The notes beneath the pieces were generated by a model. The model was not told the origin of the DNA and did no database searches. It saw nothing but the letters and a program-made list of their open reading frames with translations. Below are positions 28,210-37,600 of a stretch of 64,000 bases of DNA, piece after piece. How positions within the stretch are numbered: the stretch's first letter is position 1; the number at the start of each line of letters is the position of its first letter. Source of the stretch: Vitellaria paradoxa (taxonomy: Eukaryota > Streptophyta > Magnoliopsida > Ericales > Sapotaceae); contig CM034244.1 in assembly GCA_019916065.1 (NCBI GenBank), positions 36,522,877 through 36,586,876 of the forward strand, given 5' to 3'. The position numbers were made by a program, and so were the translations under genes.

Positions 28210-29620
28210 GGAAGAATTTAATTGCCCGTACGTTGTTTACTATTATTTTATTCACTTGATTTTTTATTTAAATATGCTGTTTATTGCAAGTATGTTTACA
28301 AGATTAAATATAATTTTGATGGAAGTATAAAAAAATATAAGGCAACATTGGTAGTAAAGAGGTACACTCAACTAGAAGGGTTATATTATAATGAAACCTT
28401 TTCACTAGTTGCTAAGATGGTGATAGTACTATGCTTTCTATCCATTGCAACAGTTAAAAGGATGGGTACTATGTCAATTTGATATTAATAAAGCATTCCT
28501 CCATGAGAATTTGCAAGAAGATAGTTTCATGCACAAACCACCTGGATACACCAAAGGAGGTTCTCAACAAGTTTAGGTACTATTGAAAAGTTTTTATAGT
28601 ATCAAGCAATCTTTTAGGCAATGGTATGCAAAGTTCTTTAACTCTCTCCTTGAGTATGTTTTTTAATAATCCAAGGTTGATTACAATTTATTCAGTAAGA
28701 CTAATGGGGACTCATTCGTTGATTTACTTGTATATGTTGATGACAAAATCATTGCTAGCAACTTTACAACCTTGGTTGGTGAACTTAAGGAATTCTTGAA
28801 TTCCTAGTTTAATTAAGAGGGACCTTGAATTATTTTCTTGGCATTAAGGCAATAAGGTCTAAACAAGGAATTCATCTTTGTCAAAGGAAGCATATCACAC
28901 TTGGTTGTAAATCATTAAAGTTGTTTATGATAGAATTTGAAATTGAGCAAGGACATGGGCAATGTTTAAACAGATGACATCTTATTTGTTGCCTCGTTTA
29001 TCTTACTATCACCAAACTCTTAGCTATAGCATACAAAAAATTTAAGCTATTTTATGGATAGATCTTGTGACATTCATCTAGCTGCTGCTAATTAGGTCTT
29101 GAGGTACATTAAGGCTGCACAAGAGCAAGGTATTCTCCTTCCATGTTATTCCTAATTACAGCTAAAGGCTTATTGTGATTTTGAATAAGCATCATATCCC
29201 AACACTCACATATCTATCACTGGTTATTTCATCTTCTTAGGGTTCTCTCTCATTTCATGGAAATCTAAATAGTAAATTGTTGTTTCCAAATCTTTTATAG
29301 AATCTGAATACAAGCAAAGGCCAACACGTGGCTTATGTATGTTTGACATGATCTTACAGTCTCACATTTCAAATTGTAAATTTATTTTGTGACAATGAAG
29401 TGGCACTTCACTACCAATCCAGTGTTCCATTGATCATACCAAACGCATTGAATTAAACTACCACTTGATCAGGGATCATATTCAAGTAAGTAGAATACAA
29501 ACAACTCACATTGTGGCTCAATCTTAGCTTGTTGATATATTCACCAAGGTAATGCCTTCTTATTATTTCAATTCCATTTGTCTAAAATGGGAATAGTTAA
29601 CAACTATTCTTCATCTTGTG
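28210..29620 (+). pseudogene. Ty1/copia retrotransposon remnant (reverse transcriptase to RNase H)
   Basis: Translated pieces follow the copia order. First comes the reverse transcriptase start (YVYKIKYNFDGSIKKYKATL, then VVKRYTQLEG and YNETFSLVAKM). DINKAFLHENLQED and HKPPGYTKGGSQQV follow, then the catalytic box LVYVDDKIIA near 28728. LNYFLGIK comes next, then the RNase H part (LRYIK, SITGYFIFLGFSLISWKSK, CDNEVAL). The final pieces are the HIDHLIRDHIQ-like and QLVDIFTKV-like ends. Many stops and frameshifts break it. I could not fix its LTRs. Confidence 0.85.
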
Positions 29621-29639
29621 GGGATATTACAACTAGATG

Positions 29640-30640
29640 AACTCCAGTTGAGTGCAGCAACTACCTCTTCTCCCTATTCGTAGTTAAATTATAAACGTTT
29701 TAGTAGTAACATTAGCGATAACTTAAGGGAAGATGCCTAAAAGCATAAATGAGTATTCTAGTGTCAATGTTTTTTTAGAACATTGTTAGGTCTATATTTA
29801 TAATTGGCAAATTAGGGATAAAACAATGATTTCAAACTAGTGCTTTTAGACATTTAGCAAAGGTATTAAAGGTATACATTCGAATGTTTTTTAGCACTGA
29901 ATTGCATGGATCAAGTAGTTAAGATCTAGAGATATTACTCATAAAATTTCAGACAAAACAAAATTTGGCAACTACCTTATTGGGAAGCCATTGAAAAGCT
30001 CGCTCCCACAAGATTGCTAGCAAACTAGTCAACAAGAGTTTTTTAGACATATTTTTACACAGTTTTGATGTGGTGATAATTAATAGGCCGCTTGATGCCT
30101 CTCCGGAAAAAAATAAAAAGTAATTAAGGTCGCTAGGAAAAATCAAGATGATATAGTAGGTGTAGTACTCGCTAGCTACCTTATTCTAGCAAGTAATGGA
30201 ATTTTCAAAATATTCCAAGTGATTCTATACTTATTTCAAGTAATATTCAATTTAAAAGTTGTCTATATATTAAGCAGTTAGGAAGATCATCTTGAAAGGT
30301 TAACTAATGTCTAAGGAAGTTGTAAATGCCGTGATTAAGTTTTCCATTACTTAAGGAGGTTGAAAAATTATTCTAGGATTTCAAAAAAGTTGGAGATACT
30401 TTAATAAAGGTTTTCTAAAAGATTTTAGGAACGTGTCTTGTTAACATGTGCCCTAAGTAATTAAAAACATTCATTTATATATTGAAAATTGCTTTTACAT
30501 CAATTCCAAACAAACTAATGAACATTTTCAACTATTTTATGAGTAAAAACAAAGCCAGTAAATGCCGGTGACTAATAAATACAATTAAATGCACAATTCT
30601 TAAGATATTTATAGTAAAAATAAGATAATAAATATTTCTT
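29640..30640. other. Region with no recognised feature
   Basis: AT-rich sequence follows the copia remnant. It may include its decayed 3' LTR, but I see no clear TG...CA boundary. No gene supported. Confidence 0.5.
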
Positions 30641-30664
30641 AACATATGCCTGCATTACGGGGTT

Positions 30665-31590
30665 TTGGGGGCTACAGTGAAAAAATTCATGGCAGGAGCT
30701 GCAGTGAAAAAATAGAGGGTCTAGATTTATTTACACTTTAATGACATGTGACTTTTCGCATTTCATATTAATTGCGTTCCAATCAAAATTTTTGAACTTT
30801 TTTTTATTTTGAAAATAATTTTAACTAAATTAAATTGATAACAATTGGATTAAATACAATCAAATCTGACACTTCATTTTTTATTGTAGCCCCTGCAGTG
30901 GAAAAATAGAGGGTCTAGATTTATTTACACTTTAATGACATGTGACTTTTCACATTCCACATTAATTGTGTTTTAATCAAAATTTTTGAACTTTTATTTT
31001 TATTTTGATAATAATTCTAATTAAATTAAATTGAAAGATTGGATTAAATACAACAAAATCTAGACCCTTCATTTTTTACTACAGCTCTGGAAAAATAGAG
31101 GGTCTAGATTTATTTGCACTTTAATGACATGTGACTTTTTACATTCTATATTAATTGTGTTTCAATAAAAATTTTTAAACTTTTATTTTTATTTTGAAAA
31201 TAATTTTAATTAAATTAAATTGAAATTATTGGATTAAATATAATCAAATCTAGACCCTTCATTTTTTACTGTAGCTCCTGTAGTGAATTTTTTCAATACA
31301 ATCCCTGGAACTAATTAAAATTATTTTCAAAATTAAAAAAAAAGTTCAAAAAATTTGATTGGAACACATAAATGTAGAATGTAAAAAGTCACATGTCATT
31401 AAAGTACAAATAAACTGTAGTGGATTTTTTCACTACAACTCCTGGAACTAGTTAAAATTATTTTCAAAATAAAAATAAAAATTTAAAAAATTTGATTGGA
31501 ACACAATAAATGTGAAATGTAAAAAATCACATGTCATTAAAGTGCAAATAAATCTAAACCCTTCATTTTTTACTACAAGAACCCTAGCAT
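30665..31590. repeat. Fold-back array: three direct and two inverted copies of a unit of about 190 bp
   Basis: AATAGAGGGTCTAGATTTATTT starts three successive units near 30711, 30905 and 31095 (spacing about 194 and 189 bp). Each continues ACTTTAATGACATGTGACTT and later AATTAAATTGA...TTCATTTTTTACT. Two further copies at about 31300-31425 and 31440-31575 are reverse complements (AAGTCACATGTCATTAAAGT). The outer edges (GGGGTTTTGGGGGCTACAGTG and CACTACAAGAACCC-like) also pair. Transcription would give a long hairpin. Confidence 0.8.
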
Positions 31591-31599
31591 TTACCTATA

Positions 31600-32640
31600 A
31601 AAAATTAATTTTTGAAGTGGGCCCCACTATCACATTAGTAAGTAAGACAGGTACATTGAACTTAAAAATTTGAATTTTGAAAAAAATTAAGCCTCATTTA
31701 ATTTGTTTTTCTATTTTTTATTTTTGTTTTTGAACTTATTTTTCATTTTACACATTTGAAAATAAGGAAAACAGCTTGAAACGATTTGATAACTTACGTT
31801 TTCAAATTTTGTTTTACAAAACAGAAAATAGGTTTACGCATAAAATAAAAATGATAAAAAGTCGTTTTGAGCGTTTTTAACTCAAAAAAAAAAAACAGAA
31901 CATTTTTTGTTTCCTTATTTTGAAATTTTTAAAACATAAAATAAAAATAGAAAGCAGAACATTTTTGAATTTAAAAAAAGTGATCGTTGTATTTATTGAT
32001 AATAATTTTATTATTTTGAAACGTCAAAAATTTACCACGACAGCAAATAATATAGAATAAATATTGGAAAAAAACTGAATAGTAACTCTTATGCTAAAAT
32101 GGTATTGTGGCACTATAAAATAAAAATTAGGATGAACAATCTGCTGACATTACTTTTGTCATTAATTTCTCTCAACTTGGCTCCAATAATTTTATTATCA
32201 AATTTATTGTGCGCAGAGCAGTTTGGAGGCGTGGAGTGATGGGTTGGGAGACGGCCCGGTGCATCGGACCTACCCCTTCTCGAAGTGATATGACAAGGTA
32301 AGCGAGTGTGGTGAGGATTAGAAGAGAATAGTATACATGGCTCGTTGATTTTTTCCATTTTCTTTGTAAAATTATTTGTGTTGAATTTTTTATTTTTATT
32401 TTTAATTATTTTTTTGGCTGGTTGGTGACACCAAAAATTATTTTTAATTAATTTTTATATTTTTTTAACTAAAAATTTTTTTACATATTATTTTTATGTC
32501 AAATTTTTTATTTTTATTATATTTTTTGTCTCATTTTTTTTGTCAAACCAAACAGCTTCTATGTTTTTGTGTTTGATTACTACGGCGAAATTTCACATTG
32601 CAAAATAAATGGTAGTTAGGTGGTAGTGAGTACTTGTGAA
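31600..32640. other. AT-rich intergenic region upstream of the PTH gene
   Basis: Poly-A/T-rich, with no gene supported. The 80-codon minus-strand frame at 32113-32358 has no recognisable motif. Confidence 0.5.
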
Positions 32641-32688
32641 ATAATAGGTGAGCTGGGCAGACAGGTTGAGCAAATTTCAGTTCCCTGG

Positions 32689-32726
<38 letters not shown>

Positions 32727-33654
32727 TTTCTCAGAAGATCATCGGCGCGGCGACCGGCGCCGGCGGCTTTAAGTGTATTTCCGGTATGTTTGTGTCTTGT
32801 CTCTGTTTCGCCTCTCTTGCGTCTCTATTTGGTCTCTCTTGTTTCTATTCGTATGTCTCTCTGTATGAACAAAGCTTTGGAGCTATCATTTTATCACGGG
32901 CTTCATTGATTAGTAATTAATTGCTATGTCTTAAATCTGTGAGTTATTTGTCCTCTTTCTAATTTTCTCACAGCATGAATATGCTTACATTTTGTAAGCG
33001 TACACATTTATACACAAGTCTATGCATTTATGCATTTGATTGTTAATAAATTTTTTCTCGAATTATTCATTGCTTTTTTAATTTGATGCGTTGTTTTTAG
33101 ATCTGATAGTTTAGACAAGTTTGCTTTTTTATCAATAGTAAATGGTTGTGAAGTCACCACATGTTCGATTAAATGCCTCTATAGAGAATGCATATTGTGG
33201 GTCTATCATGAGAGGAAGGTGCACTTATTCATTTGTCGTCATCTGTTTCATTCAATCTGCTGCATCTGATTACCCTTGTTTAAATGACTTATGAAACAAC
33301 TTTTTGGGCCCTGGGCATAAAGTTTTTTTGATTAAAGATCTAGCACACTGAAACAAAGTACGGTTCCAATTTTATTTTTATTTTTTCAAGGAAGTGGAGT
33401 GGAGTGGTTGTTTCTTTCCTTCTGGGGATCCCATGGCGATGCTGCTGATTTTGAGCGTATTGCTAGTTGGGCTGCAGATTGCGGAATCAATCGGCTTTGA
33501 TGTTGCTTCTGTATACTATTTTGTTTTATTTTTTGGGGGGGGGTTGTGCTGTCTGGTTGGCTGTTTGGGTTTTGAGGTTTCTCTTTCCTTTTTTGCTCTC
33601 TTTCCTTGATGTTGCTTCTTGTGTTTTTGGTGTTGTTATGGCTGCCGTTTGCAT

Positions 33655-34158
33655 CAGTGGCGGACCTAGAAACTTAACTCAACGTAGGCCTAAATTTTAA
33701 ATTTCAAATAAATGCATAAAATATGATAAAATATAAAATATTATAAATTAATATTAAATGTTTCTTACATAGAGTACGGTATTCTTATTTTCTGTCAAAT
33801 ATATATATATATATATATATATAAACTGGTGAATACAAAATACTATATATTGATATTAAATGTTTTTTACATAAAATATAAGAAAACGTTACTCTTGCTC
33901 TTTGCCCGAAACAAAAAAAAAAAAAAGAAGGAACATAAAAGAACCCGTGGAAGAAGAAAAAAAATGAGCATAATAGGATTGGTGGGGCGATAGAGGCTTG
34001 AACCCCTGACCTCAAGATAACTTAGATGCCCAAATATCAATGCGATAACCAACAGCACCACGAGCTCAGATTGGATGAGTGGAACTTAAAACATCTTAAT
34101 TAATTAAAACTCAGCATAGGCCTCCACCTACTCTCGACACCACGTGCGTCCGCCTCTA
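33655..34158. mobile_element. hAT-like MITE with exact 8-bp target duplication
   Basis: The element is 504 bp. It starts CAGTGGCGGACCTAG and ends GTCCGCCTCTA (reverse complement TAGAGGCGGAC; 9 of 11 match). GTTTGCAT flanks it exactly, at 33647-33654 and 34159-34166. CAGTGGCGGA ends are typical of plant hAT MITEs. It contains a TA microsatellite and a tRNA-like block, and no transposase frame. Confidence 0.88.
33985..34070 (-). repeat. tRNA-like block inside the hAT MITE
   Basis: On the minus strand the order is a box A-like GTGGTGCTGTTGGTTATCG, then about 40 bases, then a box B-like GGGGTTCAAGCCTC. The spacing fits an internal pol III promoter, and CCCC near the end could pair in an acceptor-like stem. 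It is too diverged to call a functional tRNA. It may be a captured tRNA-derived SINE piece. Confidence 0.45.
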
Positions 34159-34619
34159 GTTTGCATGATATATTAATTTTGTAAGTCAGTGAATTGCAAG
34201 TTTTTCTACATGGATGTTCTTGGATGATGATTCATTTTTTATGTTGAATGATAAAATTGTAACACTATTCTGCTTGCATAGGGTGCTTATATGCAGATCG
34301 TACACTGAATCCATCAACTAACATGTTATATACCAAAACCAGAGGCAAAATTCCATAGTGGTTAATCCATACCACCCTGGATTGGGGCCACTGGCTTGAG
34401 ATTCCTTGAACCATAGATTATTTATACACTTGTTACATTTCTTCACAGAAAAGACTGGATAATATTTTGATAAATTATGTGAATTTTTTTTTTTTTTTGG
34501 GGTTCTTGACCTTGATTTAGCTTTCTTTTTAGTTATCATCACCTATTTATACACATAGTTAAGTCCGGATAACTTTTGATTTGATGCCTTCAATTTGCAG
34601 AGAGGACGACTGAAGAGGG

Positions 34620-34652
34620 ATGAGCGGTGATGATGGTCAGCAGGCTTTGTAG
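34620..34652 (+). promoter_or_regulatory. Overlapping upstream ORF before the PTH start
   Basis: An ATG at 34620 opens a 10-codon frame ending at TAG 34650-34652. It overlaps the PTH start at 34630 in another frame. The PTH frame itself has a TGA at 34621-34623, which fixes its start at 34630 or the next codon. If the upstream ATG is in the mRNA it could reduce PTH translation. Confidence 0.5.
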
Positions 34653-37600
34653 GCGGTGCTTTTGCTCTGCTTCTCCTTCTCCTTCTCCTCAGCCATGGCT
34701 CTTTGTGGGTCTGGGAAATCCTGGTGATAAATACAGAGAAACAAGGCACAATGTATATTTGCGGAGATTTTGATTTTCAGAAATAAAAGAAAGAAAGAAA
34801 TTATTTGATTTGAATGGGCTTAATTAGAACTTGATTTTTGCTTAAAGCAGGTAGGATTTGAAATGATTGATGCATTTGCTGAATCGCAAGGGATTCCAAT
34901 GGATACAATTCACTGCAAAGCTATTTTTGGAAAAGGCATGTCAACTTTATGCTGCTTGTTTTCTGTATTTCTTTTAATCATACACACACTCACACTCACA
35001 CGCACACATAATAGATGCTCATTTTCAGGTTCAGAATTTCAGATATAGGTTTGTATCTGTGAAGCTCATGGGGTTGTGGTATTATGTCTCAGGTTTTATT
35101 GGTGATGCTCCCGTTTTCTAGCACAGCCCCAAACATATATGAATTTGAGTGGTGAATCTGTAGTTAGCAAGGCAACTCCTTGAATAAAAATATAGGATAT
35201 CATGATTATCATAATTTTTGATATGAGTATATCATATTCCTATCTTTTGTATTAATGACCCACTGTTATATGCCATAGAAAAAGACATCAAAAAATCTGG
35301 AGTTTCTTCCATTTTTCGCTTATAAATTTTGGGCTGGTGGGACAAGTAGAAATTATGTTACAATATGGCTAGTTGCTTCTTTGGATTTGGGGTTTCTCAA
35401 AGAATTTGGGTCTTTGTTGCTTAATTTGAGAGCTCCAGGAAATTTTCTTATTTGGTTAAATTGGGGATGCAATAGGCTTCTGAGGAGCATACTACTATTG
35501 AACTGTGGGGAGAGTGCGCATTGTAATTGTTTGGAGCACTAGCATCTTTGCATGAGCCAGTGGATTTGGCTGCTTGGGTAGCTTTTTTGCTTTAGTAGTT
35601 GATCTCTCTGTTGTGGTCACTTGATTTAACTTGTCATGCTTTCTACATTCTGTCTAGGCACAGACAGTTATTCTGTTGAGATTATCCGTTGAAAGGGTAT
35701 TAGTTTAAATCTGCAGAGCATGGAAATGCTGGAGAAATCTTATCAAGTTGAAACAGATGGATGGTAGAGTATGCAGCATCATTTCATTTGTTTCCTAATG
35801 GTTGTTTACCAAGTCAGGTTTTAGATTATGGTCAAACCAAAGATTTGGGACTAAAAGTGGTTAGCAGTGACCATTGAATAAGGTTTCTTCTGCGGTTGGT
35901 TCTTTCCGCCTAGCTTGGTGTGGCAGCTATATTTCGACAAGGTTTTATTTGGGACTTTGATTTATCTTGCTTGTAAAGCAATGGCGAGAAATGGCATTGG
36001 AGTCTTCGGACATGTCTTTAGCTTCAATAAGGTCCTTCATTTGAAATAGTTTTGATTAATGTTTTAGTAATTCATGTTATTTCCTCCAGGGGAACTTGAA
36101 CTAAAGTGTGTGGATGTGCCAACTGATGCTTGCCAAGCATGTTGTTTTTCTATTTATTACTAAAATACACGCAACTGAAAGTGCTGGATATATACTCTTT
36201 TTCATTACCTATTGTTTGTCTTGGAGTTATGATCATCACTCTTCTTGTGTCACCATTGCATATTTTGTCCTACCTTTTCTCATCATTGGTTTTGTGGCAA
36301 TTTTTAAACGTAAAACACGCATAGAACTATAATATAATGCATTAAATCTCATTTTTGTCCTTCAATTACAGACTGGTCCACTTGCAGCTTATTATAAGCT
36401 ACCACTTAATCGAGTGATTGTGGTATGTTTCGTCCCTTTCATTTTTTCTGGCATTTGGTTCCTTGATTATATTTTGCATTTAGTCTTTACTCTGTGCTGT
36501 GTGTGGTAGTTTCATGATGACATGGATTTACCTTGTGGGGTGCTACGACTTCACCACAAAGGAGGTCATGGAAGCCACAATGGGTACGCATTGATAAGCT
36601 TTGCATATTTTGTGATTTTGCACAATATATGTAGGTCTACCACACTGGTGATAAGATTGTAACTTTATGCTTTTTATGTTCTAGATGTACGAGTATTACT
36701 TACAGTCTCATACTATGTGTGCGCGTGTTCTTTTTTGGGTACTTGATCAATTACTAAAATGAAGGCAAGAATCTCTACACATATTACAGCAAGTCTTTTG
36801 TTACTTATCATTAAAACAAGATACAGAGGTTACTGAATCATAAAAAGGGGCATAATCCTCTTTGTATTTGTACGCTCAAACTATAGCTTCAGGAAAGGAA
36901 AGATCTATAGTCTCAAACTAATTCGAATTTCGAAGGAAACTTGCAAATGAAAAATCATCCAGCGAAGTAGCATCAGGTAAAGCAGCAATTACACAGTAAC
37001 AGATGACCTTAGCAATAAAACATGATCATCATATCAACTTGCAACAGAGGTATCACCTATGGCATCACCCACTCCCTGACAAGCTTTATCTGAAATTTGT
37101 TGTAGTACGGCCTATCAAAACACCCAATTAAATCTGTTAATGTATATTAATGTATATAGTCTAGGGGTAATTTATCTATACAATTTGTGTATTTAGTATA
37201 AATACTAACGTATACTACCCAATTGGGTGTCTAATCATTCATCAATACCTAATCTTACATGGTATCAGTCTATTAGAGCAACGATCATAGAATAAAAATA
37301 ATAAAAAAAACCTAACCGCTGCAGTTGTCAGCATCGGCTGTCGTTGTGCTCGGTCGTCTGAAGTTGATATCTTGAACTCGAAGTCGTTAATCCCCCTTAG
37401 TCGACAAAGCCCAATCTTGAAGTCGACAAAGTAAGTTTCCTTGTAAGATTGTCTACATACATCCTCAATTACATAATTTAGATCTTGTCTCATTGCCTCG
37501 TTTGCTAGAGATGATCATTATTGGAATAATCCATTGCAAAGTACAAAGGGGCTTCTTTTTAAGACAGCAAGGAGGCGATTGTTTGCTGGGCAATTCATCT

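Larger units (their letters stand above)
32640..34629 (+). other. Probable PTH 5' leader with an intron
   Basis: A 3' splice site CAATTTGCAG at 34591-34600 lies 29 bp before the PTH start codon, so the 5' UTR is probably spliced. A GC-rich patch at 32745-32785 (GGCGCGGCGACCGGCGCC) followed by CCG|GTATGT is a plausible first non-coding exon and donor. The intron would be about 1.8 kb and hold the hAT element at 33655. This is inferred from signals only. An ATT repeat lies at 32692-32723. Confidence 0.4.

Noticed and set aside
33985..34070. A working tRNA gene
   Set aside because: The boxes are diverged, the acceptor stem is not convincing, and the block lies inside a MITE; kept only as tRNA-like.
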